DNA of 64,000 nt from UBA5069 sp963773745 (GCA_963773745.1 CAVZCL010000001.1:1-64000), one strand, 5' to 3'. Shown: positions 47,779 to 58,533, counted from the first letter of the stretch. Numbers and translations are program-made. Notes: generated from the sequence alone by a model not told the origin.

Positions 47779-48657
47779 ATGTCCAAGTCCCCACGCCCGC
47801 AAGCCATCCTGCGGAGTTATCCCAATTGGTTCTACTTGCCGGCCGCGCTCGTCTTCGCAGTCTTCTTTGTGGTGCCGACGCTGCTGGCCTTCTACTTCAG
47901 CCTCACCCGCTGGACGCTCTTCAACGCGACCTTCATCGGGCTGGAAAACTACCGCAGCTTTCTCAGTGAGCCGATGCTGATGGCCGGCTTGCGCAACACC
48001 ATCGTCTACGCCATCCTGACAAGCGGACTGAAGGTGATCATTGCCCTGCCGCTGGCCACGCTGCTCACCTCCCGCATTCGCATGACAGGCCTCTTTCGAG
48101 CCATCATCTTCTTTCCCGTGCTCGTCAGCACTGTGGCCGTGGGCATCACCTTCTCTACGCTCATGCAGCCATCAGCGGGCATCATCAATACGGCGCTGGG
48201 CGCAGTGGGGCTTCCCACCCCCGACTGGCTGGGCAATCCCCGGCTGGCACTCTATTCGGTGGCGCTGGTTGATGTCTGGAAGGGCATCGGCATCGCCCTG
48301 GTCATCTTCATTGCCGGCATTCTCTCCATCCCCACCGACTACTTCGAGGCCGCGCGGTTGGAGGGGGGAGCATGGGTCAAGTTCCGCCACGTGATCCTCC
48401 CGCTGGCGCGCAACGCCACCTTCACCGTGATCCTGCTCTCCTTCATTGGCGGCCTGCGCACTTTTGACTTGATTTGGACGATGACGAAGGGCGGGCCGGG
48501 TTTCGCCTCCGATGTGCTCACATCGGTGATTTACAAGTATTACCAGGCAGGCTTCTACGGGCTTTCCACAGCGGGCAATGTGGTTCTCTTCGTCGTTGTG
48601 ACCGTCATCGTCTATCCGCTCATGCGCTACTTCAACCGGCTGGAGCTTGAACTATGA
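47779..48657 (+). CDS. sugar ABC transporter permease (MalF type)
   Basis: The 292-residue permease begins NWFYLPAALVFAVFFVVPTLL, has six helices, and its EAA loop is YFEAARLEGGAWVKFRHVILP (key E, A, G). It ends with ATGA overlapping the second permease. It is the first membrane subunit of the probable rhamnose importer. Confidence 0.93.
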   Translation: MSKSPRPQAILRSYPNWFYLPAALVFAVFFVVPTLLAFYFSLTRWTLFNATFIGLENYRSFLSEPMLMAGLRNTIVYAILTSGLKVIIALPLATLLTSRIRMTGLFRAIIFFPVLVSTVAVGITFSTLMQPSAGIINTALGAVGLPTPDWLGNPRLALYSVALVDVWKGIGIALVIFIAGILSIPTDYFEAARLEGGAWVKFRHVILPLARNATFTVILLSFIGGLRTFDLIWTMTKGGPGFASDVLTSVIYKYYQAGFYGLSTAGNVVLFVVVTVIVYPLMRYFNRLELEL

Positions 48658-49491
48658 GGGCATGGAAGTTTGTAAAGAGCATCTGGCTGGACGTGGTGGC
48701 GCTGCTGGTCATCGGCGTCATCTTTGTCGTGCCCTTTGTCTTCATTGTGATGACGGCAGGCAAGACTCGCCAGGAGGCAGCGCTCTTCCGCTTCTCCTGG
48801 CCCAGTGAGTTCCAACTCGTCCAGAACATTCGCGAAGTCATGGCCTACGGCGACAGCCGCATGTGGCTGGCGCTCTGGAACAGCACGCTGCTTACCGTTG
48901 GCTCCGTCACACTGCTGGTGCTGCTGGCAGCGCTGGTAGCCTATGTGATGCAGCGGCGCGCCGACCGCACGGCGGCCTTTGTCAGCGCCGTCATGCTTGC
49001 AGGGCTGATCATTCCGCCCGCCGTGGTTCCTACTATCTTCCTGCTCCAGGAGATAGGTCTCTACAAGACTCTTATCGGGCTGATCTTTATCGAAGTGGCG
49101 CTGCAACTTTCATTCGCTACGCTCATTTTTCGCGCCTTTCATGGCATCCATTCCCAAAGAGATTGATGAAGCCGCAATCATCGATGGCGCGTCGCCACGG
49201 CAGCTCTTTTTTCAGATCATCCTGCCGCTCCTGCGCCCGGCCATGATCACCGTCATTGTCGTATCTTCGGTGGCCATCTACAACGACTTTGTGGGGCCGC
49301 TTTACTTCCTGCCGGGCGCGAAGAACGTCACCGCGCAACTCACGCTCTACAGCTTCATCAGCCAGTTCAGTTCGCAATACAATCTGCTCTTTGCCAACGT
49401 GATTGTCATCACGATTCCCCCGTTGATTATGTTCATGTTCTTCCAGCGGCAGATCGTTTCAGGCATGACCACCGGCGCAATCAAGGGCTGA
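48654..49491 (+). CDS. sugar ABC transporter permease (MalG type), one frame change
   Basis: The joined product of about 278 residues has six helices and the EAA loop IDEAAIIDGASPRQLFFQI (key E, A, G). The frame changes at about 49140: one extra C in the run encoding RAF-MASIPKE joins the two halves exactly as in intact family members. The end (SGMTTGAIKG) is typical. The gene overlaps the first permease by four bases and precedes the rhamnosidase by 68 bases. Confidence 0.9.
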
Positions 49492-49559
49492 GTCGCGCCG
49501 CTATACCGCATTCAATTTCCAACACCATTCAGAAGCTAACCAAGGAAACTCCCAGGAAC

Positions 49560-52383
49560 ATGGCTGACTCTCAACTGCAGGTTGTCGATGTACGCTTTGA
49601 GCACTTGCCGACAGCACTCGGCATTGGTGTTGCGAAGCCCCGCCTCTCGTGGATTGTGCAGACCGAAACGCAGGGCTGGAAGCAAGCCGCCTATGCACTT
49701 CAGTTGCTGGATGTTGACGGCGCACAGCTGGCGGAGACAGGGCGCATCGATTCGAGCGAATCCGTGCTCGTGGAATGGCCTTTCGAGGCGCTCTCTGCGC
49801 GCGACCAACGACGCGTGCGCGTCCAGGTGTGGGGCGCGGATGGTGTTGCGTCGCCGTGGAGCGATGCAGCACTGGTTGAAGCCGGGCTGCTCGCCACTGG
49901 CGATTGGCAGGCGCGCTTTGTGTCGCCGGATCGGGACGAAGATGCGTCAAAACCGCAACCCTGCCCCTTCCTGCGCACCGAGTTTGAGGTGCGCAGTGGC
50001 ATTCAGCGCGCGCGCCTCTACATCACAGCGCTGGGCGTTTATGACGCCGAGATCAATGGCGCGCCCGTAAGCGATGATGTCATGGCGCCGGGCTGGACGA
50101 GCTACGACCACCGCCTGCGCTACCAAACGTACGACGTGACAGCGCTGCTTTCCGAAGGGCGCAATGCCCTGGGCGCGGCGGTTGGCGAGGGCTGGTATCG
50201 AGGACGCCTTGGCTATCACCATGGCCGCCGCAATATCTATGGCGACCGTGCGGCACTGCTTGCACAGCTGGAAATCGACTATGCCGACGGCACGCGCACA
50301 GTGATTGTGACGGACGACAGTTGGCGTGCCGCCACCGGCCCCCTGCTCTCCAGCGAAATCTACGATGGCGAGAACTACGACGCGCGCCTTGAGATGGATG
50401 GCTGGTCGACCCCCAACTTTGACGACGCAGCCTGGCACGGCGTGCGCTATGTAGAGCGCGACCTGGCAACGCTCGTCGCGCCCACGGGGCCCGCCGTACG
50501 CCCCACCGAAGAGCTGGCTCCCGTCAGCGTGACAACCTCGCCGACCGGCAAGATTATTGTGGATTTTGGCCAGAATCTCGTGGGAAACGTGCGCATCTCC
50601 GTGGATGGACCTGCCGGGCAGACGGTGACGCTGCGCTATGCCGAGGTGCTCGAGGATGGTGAACTCTGCACGCGCCCGCTGCGCTATGCCCTTGTAACCG
50701 ACCACTACACGCTGCGCGGTGGCGGCGTGGAGACGTGGCAGCCGCGCTTCACCTTCCACGGCTTCCGCTACGCCGAAGTGAGTGGCTGGCCCGGTGACTT
50801 TGACGAAGAGGCCATACGCGCCCTCGTCTGTCACTCGGACATGGAGCGCACGGGCTGGTTCGAGTGCTCGAATCCGCTTGTGAACCAGTTGCACGAGAAT
50901 GTTGTCTGGAGCATGCGCGGCAACTTCTTCGACGTGCCCACCGATTGCCCGCAGCGCGATGAGCGACTGGGCTGGACCGGTGACATTCAGGTCTTTGCAC
51001 CGACGGCCTCGTTCCTCTACAACGTGGCAGGCTTCCTGCAATCATGGCTGGCCGACCTGGCCGCTGAACAGGCCGCTGCCGGCGGCATTGTTCCTTACTT
51101 CGTTCCCAATGTCATGGACCCGCCGCCTTCGCCCGCCGCCGCCTGGGGCGATGCAGCAGTCGTGGTGCCCTGGGTGCTCTATCAGCGTTACGGCGACAAG
51201 GCCATTCTCGCCCAGCAATTCGAGAGCATGCGCGCCTGGGTGGACCAGCTTGCGCTCGCTGCCGGCCCCAGCCGTCTTTGGGACCGCGGCTTCCAGTTTG
51301 GTGACTGGCTTGATCCCAAGGCAGCGCCCGAGAAGGCCGCCGATGCGCGCACCGCCCCCTACATCGTCGCCACAGCCTACTTTGCACACTCCGCCGATCT
51401 GCTGGCCAAGGCTGCCCGTGTGCTGGAAGACGAGGCGACCGCTGCGAAATACCAGGCGCTGGCCAACGAAGTGCGCGCCGCCTTTGCAAATGCATACGTC
51501 ACGCCGGCCGGGCCGCCTGGTGAGCGACGCGACCACGGGCTATGCGCTGGCGCTGCAATTTGCGCTGCTGCCCACGCAGGAACAGCGACGTGCTGCGGGG
51601 CAACGCCTGGCTGCGTTGGTGCGCGCCGAAACCTATCACATTGGGACTGGCTTCGTTGGCACGCCGCTTGTTTGCGATGCGCTCTGCGAGGCGGGCGAGT
51701 ACACCGCAGCATTCCGCCTGCTGCTCCAGCAAGGCTGCCCGTCGTGGCTCTATCCCGTTACCATGGGCGCAACGACCATTTGGGAGCGCTGGGACAGCAT
51801 GCTGCCGAATGGCAGAGTGAACTCCGGAGAGATGACCTCCTTCAACCACTACGCATTTGGCGCGGTGGCGGATTGGCTTCATCGCACAGTCGCCGGGCTG
51901 ATTCCAGCCGCGCCCGGCTATCGCCACATTGAGATTCGCCCGGTGCCCGGCGGTGACATCACCCACGCCTCGGCAAGCCACCGCACGCCCTATGGCCTGG
52001 CCGCCTCCACCTGGCGCATTGCCGATGGCAAGATCACGCTTGATGTGGAAGTGCCCGCCAACTGTGACGCCACCATCCACTTGCCCGGACGGGATGACGC
52101 ACCAATCGAGGTCGGTTCCGGCAAGTACACGTGGAGCTATGCCTACAGTGCGCCTGAAACGACGCTGCCGCCCTTGACCCTCGACAGCACAATTGAGGAG
52201 CTGATCGATCACCAGGTCGCCTACGATTTGGTCATGGAGACGATTGAGCGGGACCATCTCGACTTCAAGAACATGATCGAAGGCCAGCCGACGGTCACGC
52301 TGCGCCAGGCCATAGGCCTCAGCCCCAGCGGGCAGGGGCTGCAAGCAAGCCTCACGCGCGTGCTCGAAGAGATGGCCGGTTAA
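49560..52383 (+). CDS. alpha-L-rhamnosidase, glycoside hydrolase family 78 (one frame change)
   Basis: The enzyme releases terminal L-rhamnose from glycans or plant glycosides. The joined product is about 940 residues without a signal peptide, so imported oligosaccharides are the likely substrate. N-terminal beta domains (PRLSWIVQT; LYITALGVYDAEING) precede the (alpha/alpha)6 barrel with the hallmark DCPQRDERLGWTGD, which holds the general acid region. The second acidic motif is in GATTIWERWDS. The frame changes near 51500-51515 and fits one extra base in a GC-rich run. A C-terminal extension of about 90 residues (LDSTIEELIDH to LEEMAG) is helical and unrecognised. Confidence 0.93.
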
Positions 52384-52424
52384 GTCCGCAAAGGTCGTCG
52401 CCCCCACAAGACAAGCCCCAACAA

Positions 52425-52480
52425 CGAACGTACGCCCTTCCAGTCAGTCATTGTACAATGACTGGAAGGGCGTACGTTCG
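52425..52480. terminator. long palindrome between convergent genes, bidirectional terminator
   Basis: 22-bp perfect arms (CGAACGTACGCCC... at 52425-52446 and 52459-52480) enclose a further palindromic core around TTGTACAA; the only break is an extra CAGT in the left arm. It separates the rhamnosidase end (52383) from the CopB end (52607). The remaining bases 52481-52606 show nothing. Confidence 0.7.
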
Positions 52481-52606
52481 CGTTCAATGACTCCGTTGGC
52501 TCCTCGGGGAAGGTTTGCACTTCCAACATTTCAGTTAACGACGCAGGGACCGCAGGTTGGAGGGGTCGCCACGTACCGCCTCGGCGCTTGGACAGTATTC
52601 GAGAGA

Positions 52607-54952
52607 TCAAGCTGTCACCTCTTGCGGTGCAATCTGCGGGCGGCGCGCGGCCGTGGGCGCAACGTCGGGCATGAGGTCGGCGCCGCGCAGCAACTGCGCA
52701 TTGAGCGCCACCACAATTGTGCTCATGGCCATGAGCGCGGCCCCTGCGGCAGGCGAAAGGTTAATGCCCCACGGTGCAAGAATGCCGGCAGCCAGGGGGA
52801 TGGCGACGATGTTGTAACCCGCTGCCCACCAGAGGTTCTGGATCATCTTGCGGTAGGTGGCCTGACTCAGGCGGATGGTCTTGACGACCGCTCGGGGGTC
52901 GCTGGAGGCCAGCACAATACCTGCCGACTCGATGGCAACATCGGTGCCTGCGCCAATCGCCAGTCCCACATCGGCGCGTGTGAGCGCCGGTGCATCGTTG
53001 ACGCCGTCACCCACCATGGCCACTATCTGCCCCGCCTGCTGGAGCTTGGCAACGGCGGCGTCCTTGTTCTCGGGCAGCACCTCGGCAAAGTACTGGTCAA
53101 TGCCTAGCTCACCCGCAACGCCACGCGCCACCGCCTTGCTGTCACCCGTGAGCATAGCCACTTCGACGCCCAGCGTGCGCAGCGCCGCAATCGCCTCATG
53201 GCTCTCCGGGCGAATCTGATCGGCAATGGCAAACGCGCCCTGCACTTGCCCATCGCGCACCAGATAAACGACACTCTGCGCCTCATCACCCGCCTTCTGC
53301 GCAAAGGCCTGCAACGCCGGGGGCGGAGTTTGCGAAAGCATTTCAAGCAGGCGCGGCCCACCCAGGTGCACCTCGGCTCCGTTGACATTCACACGCACGC
53401 CGCGCCCTTGAATGGCCTGGAAGCCATCCACGCGCGGCAAGCTCAGTTGCTTCTCTTCGGCGGCGTTGCGAATGGCACGCGCAATGATGTGCTCCGAATC
53501 GCCCTCGGCGGCAGCAGCCAGCGCAAGCAGCGCATCCTCCTGGCCGGGCGTTGCGCTCGCCATACCCACCAGCCCCTGCTGGCCGGTCGTGAGCGTGCCC
53601 GTCTTGTCAAAGAGCACCGTAGTCGCCTTGCGCGACTCTTCCAGTGCCAGGCGGTTGCGCACCAGAATGCCATTCTGCGCCCCCTTGCTCGTACTGATGG
53701 CCACCACCAGCGGCACTGCCAGCCCCAACGCATGGGGGCAGGCAATCACCAGCACCGTCACCACGCGCTCCACAGTGCTGAGGTTCAGGCCATCAATCAA
53801 CGTCCAAACGATTACGGTGACGAGCGCAGCGGCCAGCGCCACATAGAAGAGGAGACCGGCGGCTCTGTCCGCCAGCAGTTGCGTGGGCGATTTGCTCCTC
53901 TGCGCCTCGGCCACCAGCCGCATGATGCCCGCCAGCGCCGTCTGCTCGCCAATGGCATCCACGCGTATGCGCAGGCTGCCCGAGCCATTGACGGTGCCGC
54001 CGATCACGCGCGCCCCCTCGATCTTTGTCACAGGCTTTGATTCGCCAGTCAGCATGGCCTCGTTCACATCCGACTCGCCACTCACCACCACGCCGTCGGC
54101 GGGAAGGCTGGCACCCGGGCGCACGAGCACCAGATCGTCGGCTTTCAGCTGCGAGACGGCAATCGGCTCAACTGAGCCGTCGGCCAGAATGCGTTCGGCG
54201 GTGTCGGGCATGAGCTTGGCCAGTTCGCCCAGCGCGCCCGACGCCTGGCGCACGCTGCGCATCTCCAGCCAGTGGCCCAGCAGCATCACATCAATCAGCA
54301 GCGCCATTTCCCAGAAGAAGCCGCTGGTTGGGTCAATAAAGGTAATGATGATGCTGTAGACGAAGGCGACCAGGATTGCCAACGAGATAAGCGTCATCAT
54401 GCCCGGCGTGCGGTTGCGTACTTCGGGCACGGCCATCTGCAGGAAAGGGATGCCGCCATAGGCGAAGATGACCACCGAGAAGAGCGGCCCCACCCAAGTG
54501 CTGCCGGTGAAGGTGGGCATGCGAAAACCGAACCACATTTGCAACATGGGGCTGTAGAGCAGCACAGGCACCGTCAGCGCCAGGCAAACCCAAAAGCGGC
54601 GGCGAAAGAGCTGCTCATGGCCGCTGTGGTCGGTGTGGGCTGCGTGTGCGCCATCTTCAGCGGTGGCCATGTTGTGGCCTGCGTGCTCGTCGGCGGCCAT
54701 GTTGTGGCCTGCGTGTTCGCCCTTTTGCACAAAATCAGCGGCGCCTTTGTCAAGCACCATCTCTTCCGTGGCGTGTTCCAACTCGTCACCTGCGCGCCTT
54801 GTGTATTCGGTTTCACGCGCCGGCGCATGTGTCATGTTGTGACTTGCGTGCGGGTCGCTGTGGTTGCCGTGGCCTGCATGTGGATCGCCAGTGGATCGCT
54901 CATTGATATCGCCTCCTGCGGTTTCTTCTCCTGTTTGTAATTCGTTGCCCAT
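52607..54952 (-). CDS. copB: copper-type P1B ATPase with CPH motif (CopB-like)
   Basis: This membrane pump exports copper or silver using ATP. The product is about 781 residues. It has no CxxC metal-binding domain; instead the first 110 residues are rich in His and Met (repeats such as EHAGHNMA). Helices follow, then the actuator loop (VNEAMLTGESKPV), the membrane metal motif IACPHALGLAVPL, the phosphorylation site DKTGTLTTGQ near the middle, SEHIIARAI, and the hinge VGDGVNDAPAL. The last helices contain WAAGYNIVAIPLAAG and MAMSTIVVALNAQ. CPH and MSTI.VALNA mark the P1B-3 class. I prefer the ATG at 54952, though a start at 55027 is possible. Confidence 0.93.
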   Translation of the reverse strand: MGNELQTGEETAGGDINERSTGDPHAGHGNHSDPHASHNMTHAPARETEYTRRAGDELEHATEEMVLDKGAADFVQKGEHAGHNMAADEHAGHNMATAEDGAHAAHTDHSGHEQLFRRRFWVCLALTVPVLLYSPMLQMWFGFRMPTFTGSTWVGPLFSVVIFAYGGIPFLQMAVPEVRNRTPGMMTLISLAILVAFVYSIIITFIDPTSGFFWEMALLIDVMLLGHWLEMRSVRQASGALGELAKLMPDTAERILADGSVEPIAVSQLKADDLVLVRPGASLPADGVVVSGESDVNEAMLTGESKPVTKIEGARVIGGTVNGSGSLRIRVDAIGEQTALAGIMRLVAEAQRSKSPTQLLADRAAGLLFYVALAAALVTVIVWTLIDGLNLSTVERVVTVLVIACPHALGLAVPLVVAISTSKGAQNGILVRNRLALEESRKATTVLFDKTGTLTTGQQGLVGMASATPGQEDALLALAAAAEGDSEHIIARAIRNAAEEKQLSLPRVDGFQAIQGRGVRVNVNGAEVHLGGPRLLEMLSQTPPPALQAFAQKAGDEAQSVVYLVRDGQVQGAFAIADQIRPESHEAIAALRTLGVEVAMLTGDSKAVARGVAGELGIDQYFAEVLPENKDAAVAKLQQAGQIVAMVGDGVNDAPALTRADVGLAIGAGTDVAIESAGIVLASSDPRAVVKTIRLSQATYRKMIQNLWWAAGYNIVAIPLAAGILAPWGINLSPAAGAALMAMSTIVVALNAQLLRGADLMPDVAPTAARRPQIAPQEVTA

Positions 54953-54998
54953 ACCGGCTGTTTCTGGCCGGCGGCGCGTTTGTGTTGAGATCGAATAG

Positions 54999-55028
54999 AT
55001 TGGGCGGGATGCGCGCATCCCGCCCAAT
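54999..55028 (-). repeat. 30-base perfect palindrome between the DUF305 and CopB genes
   Basis: ATTGGGCGGGATGCG and its complement meet without a spacer (54999-55028). On the minus strand it lies 43 bases after the DUF305 stop and 46 before the CopB start. With no T run it may be an mRNA-stabilising or attenuating hairpin. Confidence 0.75.
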
Positions 55029-55071
55029 TCCAGATGATGGAATGCCCTGCAGCGGCGTGCGCTGCGGCCGA

Positions 55072-56789
55072 CTAGTGCTGCATCATACCGTCCATCATCC
55101 GTCCATCATGCCGCCCATCATGCCGCCCATCATGCCGCCATGCATCATCTCCATCATCTGCATCATGCCGGCCATGCCCTGCATGCGCCCTTGCACCCGG
55201 CCCATGGCAGCGGCCTGTTGCGGCGTCATGCCGGCGAAGTCGTCCGCCGCCATTTCACCCATCATGGCGTTCATTTCTTCCGCCATTGCACCCATTTCGC
55301 TGTGCATCGTACCCATGTCGCCCATCATGCCCGCCATGGGCATCGCGCCGGTCATGGGCATCGTACCGGTCATGGGCATGGTGCCGGTCATGGGCATCCG
55401 TGCCGGCCATAGGCATCGTGCCGGTCATGGGCATGGTGCCGGACATGGGCATCATCGCGTCCATGCGCCCCTGCATCTCCTGCATGCGCGCTGCCATGGA
55501 ATCGGGCAGGTCGGCCATGAGAGTGGCCATGTCCGATCGAGTCTTATGCATCATCTCCATCGTGCCCATCATATCCATGGAGCCCATCATATCCATGGAG
55601 CCCGTTCCCTGTGCGGGCGCTGCGGCGTGGTGGCCGGGCATGGTCGCAGCCTCGACACCGTACCATTCCTTGAGCCACTCCTGCATCTGTGCGATCTCCG
55701 CCTCCTGGGCAGCAATGATCGCCTCGCCCATCTGCTGGATCTCCACATTTTCGGCTTGCGTCAGCGCGGTTTCTGCCATCATGATCGCGCCGCTGTGGTG
55801 CGAGATCATGGCGGTGAGGAAGCGTTGGTCAAAGTCAATCGTCTCATCGTCAGGAATCTCCATGTCACCCATGTCCATCCCCATGCCGGTTGACGCGGGC
55901 AATTCCGGGTACCAGGCGGTGCGCCACGCCATCATCTGGTCAATTTCGCCCTGTTGGGCCGTGATAACCAGTTCCGCCATGGCGCGCAGCTCATCGCGAT
56001 CGGATTCCTCCAAGACAAGCTCAGCCATGGCAATCGCGCCTTCGTGGTGCTCAACCATGCTATCAATGAACTGAGCGTCAAAGGGGATGGCGCCGGCAGT
56101 TGTGCCGTGGTCCATACCGGCCATTGCACCGGCAGTTGTGCCGTGGTCCATCCCGGCCATTGCCCGGCATCGTGCCACTCATGGGCATCGTGCCACTCAT
56201 GGGCATCGTGCCACTCATGGTCATCGTGCTGTGCCCCATCATGCCGCCCATGCCGCCCTGCATCATGCCGCCCGTGCATGCCGTGCATTTGCACCATCAT
56301 GCCGCTCATGACCTCCATGCGCCCCTGCAACTGCCCCAACTCTGCGGCCAGCGCAGGCGTCATTTCGTCAAGGTGCTGCGCCATGATCTCGTCCACAAGC
56401 GACTGCATTTCGCCGTGCATGCCGCCCATGTTCTCCATCATGCCGCCCATCATCTGCGGCCCCATGCCCATCATGCCGCCCATCGCTGTCCCGCTCAGGG
56501 GCTCCGTCGCGCCGGCCATGCCCGTGCCCGTCATCGCCTGCCCTGCAGCCGGCCCTGCGGCTGTGGCCGGATGGTGCGCCGCATGATCAACTGTATCAGT
56601 AAGGAACGTTGTCGCACCTGCGGCAATCCTTCCCTTTGTCAACGCTTCTTCAGCGCCCTGGGCTCCCACGGCTTGCCGGGGTGCGCCCGCGTTGGCGTAC
56701 AGCGGGCGCGCCGCCAGGACGCCAAGCAGCGTGCCAATCAACGCTACTGTGCAAACAGACAGAAATGCAATACGGGACAATGTGCGCAT
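55072..56789 (-). CDS. Met/His-rich DUF305 exported protein (several frame changes)
   Basis: DUF305 proteins (CopM-like) bind copper outside the cytoplasm. A signal peptide (IAFLSVCTVALIGTLLGVLA) starts at the ATG 56789 after GGAGAG. A Met/Gly-rich region, GMDHGTTAGA repeats, then the DUF305 core with its two HH blocks (DSMVEHHEGAIAMAEL and TAMISHHSGAIMMAET) and a second Met/Gly-rich tail ending MMDGMMQH follow. The frame changes near 56260-56290, 56160-56180, 55390-55400 and 55095, all in low-complexity repeats. The core is intact. It is encoded directly upstream of CopB on the same strand and probably passes or buffers copper. Confidence 0.8.
56090..56218 (-). repeat. tandem repeats inside the DUF305 gene
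   Basis: Two copies of a 36-base unit (56090-56125, 56126-56161) encode AGMDHGTTAGAM. Next to them are three copies of an 18-base unit (56165-56182, 56183-56200, 56201-56218) encoding GTMPMS. A similar unit recurs near 55330-55450. Confidence 0.85.
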
Positions 56790-56883
56790 CGAGCTCTCCA
56801 AGTGTAGATGTTTATTGATTTGCTATGGGTTGCGCAGCTCGCAGCCCATGCAAACAGTGTTGCACACGCACGTGCAATAAACA

Positions 56884-56899
56884 CGCGCCAAATGGCGCG
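56884..56899 (-). terminator. possible terminator of the two-component operon
   Basis: CGCGCCA pairs with TGGCGCG around AA, followed on the minus strand by TGTTTATT, 33 bases after the kinase stop. The DUF305 promoter must also lie in 56790-56931. Confidence 0.5.
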
Positions 56900-56931
56900 C
56901 TCTACACCCCTGCATTGCGCGCAGAGAGGCG

Positions 56932-58533
56932 CTATCTATCGAGAGAAAGCGTGATTGTGGCGCCGCTACCGGGGGACGAATCGAGGGTCAATTGCGCGCC
57001 AATGAGTTCGGCGCGCTCTTCCATGCCCATAAGGCCAAAGTGCCCTTGGCGGCCCAGGCTGCCCAGGTGCGCGGGTGGCGCAAAGCCAATGCCGTCATCC
57101 TGCACCTGCATCAAGAGTTTTGTGGGCGAAAAAGCAAGGCGTAGCGCAATCTGGCTCGCCTGGGCGTGGCGTCGCGCGTTGTTGATGGCTTCCTGCGCAA
57201 CACGAAAGAAGGAGAGTTCAGCCGTCGAATCCAGGCGGCGCGCTTCACCCGTGACGCTGAACGCAACCTCTGATTCGTCGCACAAGAGCTCGAGCGCCGG
57301 GCAAAGCCCAAGGTCCTCAAGGTAGGCTGGCCGCAGCCCGCGGCTAAAGCGGCGCACCTCCTCCATTTCGGCGTGCACCAGGGCGCGCACTGCGCTCACC
57401 TCATCCTTGAGCAACCCCGGGTCCCGCTGGAGGGCGCGCTGCGCCTTTTGCAGGCGGTGGTCGAGCGCGACCAAGCCCTGTACAGTCTCGTCGTGGAGTT
57501 CGCGCGCAAGGCGCGCGCGCTCCTCCTCCTGGGCGCGGTTGACGGCGTGGAGTTGCTGCTCCAGGGCGCGCTGGTGGGCGCGAATCTGCCCCGCCATCTG
57601 GTCCAGGGCAACACGTGCATCTTCGATTTCGTCCACGCCGCCAATGCGCTCGCTGGCGGCGGTGAAGTCGCCCTCGCCAATGCGTTGCGCACGTGCAGCC
57701 AGGGTGCGCAGCGGCTGCACCACAAGGCGCAAGCCAAAGAGCAGGGTCAGCAGCGAGACGGCCGTGGCAATCACAAGCACAAAGGGCACCGCCTGCTCAA
57801 AGCGCAGCATGGGCGCTGTATTGGAGTGCCACGCCTCGCGCATGACGATTGTCCAGTCGGTGCCAGGCAGCGGCGCAGTCGCAGTGACCGTCTCTGCGCC
57901 GTGTGCTTCGCCTGCCGATGAGGCCATGCTGCTGTCGTCGAACGCCTGGCCTGCGCTCAGGATTGGGGTTCCGGACGTGTCCACCAATGCCAGCGTGCTG
58001 CCGTAGAGGTCGGCCGAATCGCCCAGGTACGAAGCAAAAGCAAGCGCCTGCACGGGCACTGCTGCGACAAGCGCCCCCGTGCCCTGCGGCAGGTCGGCAC
58101 GCATTAGTATATAGTCGCCGGTGTGGACAATCGCGCGCCCCTGTGCATCCGCATCAATTTCCTGCGCCCACGCAGGCAGCGCCCCGTTGGCGTTAGCAAC
58201 GGGGCCGTTTGCGTCAAAGAGCACGAGATCGAGATTGCCCATCACACCGCTGGTCTGCGCGAGGAGCGCATCGCGCGAGGCGGGGTCATCCATATGGTGC
58301 ACCAACGCGCCGGCGGCAGCCTCCAGCCCCACCTGGTAGCCTTGCAATTGCGCCGCAAGGCCAGTGGCCACGGCATTGGCCAGCCGTTCCGTCTCTTCGG
58401 CTGCAAGTGCGCGCATGGACGCCTGGTGGCTGCCAATGCCTGTGAGCGAGATGGCGATCAGGAGGATGGTGAGGGGCAGTGCTGTCCACAGGAGGACCTG
58501 CACGCGCAGGCTGCGCCAATGCAGGCGGGTCAT
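56932..58533 (-). CDS. NarL-family sensor histidine kinase
   Basis: The 533-residue kinase has an N-terminal helix, a large extracytoplasmic sensor of about 220 residues (dCache-like), a second helix (VLVIATAVSLLTLLFGL), HAMP, the HisKA_3 dimerisation domain (RARLARELHDETVQGL with phospho-His near residue 352) and an HATPase domain (EAINNARRHAQA, DDGIGF, GLMGMEERAEL). Its ATG overlaps the regulator stop as ATGA. Placed beside CopB and DUF305, it may sense metal or envelope stress. This is inference. Confidence 0.92.
   Translation of the reverse strand: MTRLHWRSLRVQVLLWTALPLTILLIAISLTGIGSHQASMRALAAEETERLANAVATGLAAQLQGYQVGLEAAAGALVHHMDDPASRDALLAQTSGVMGNLDLVLFDANGPVANANGALPAWAQEIDADAQGRAIVHTGDYILMRADLPQGTGALVAAVPVQALAFASYLGDSADLYGSTLALVDTSGTPILSAGQAFDDSSMASSAGEAHGAETVTATAPLPGTDWTIVMREAWHSNTAPMLRFEQAVPFVLVIATAVSLLTLLFGLRLVVQPLRTLAARAQRIGEGDFTAASERIGGVDEIEDARVALDQMAGQIRAHQRALEQQLHAVNRAQEEERARLARELHDETVQGLVALDHRLQKAQRALQRDPGLLKDEVSAVRALVHAEMEEVRRFSRGLRPAYLEDLGLCPALELLCDESEVAFSVTGEARRLDSTAELSFFRVAQEAINNARRHAQASQIALRLAFSPTKLLMQVQDDGIGFAPPAHLGSLGRQGHFGLMGMEERAELIGAQLTLDSSPGSGATITLSLDR

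Noticed and set aside
56160..56290. Programmed frameshifting in the DUF305 gene
   Set aside because: There is no slippery heptamer with a downstream structure, and similar breaks occur in many unrelated genes of the window, so sequencing error or repeat slippage is more likely.
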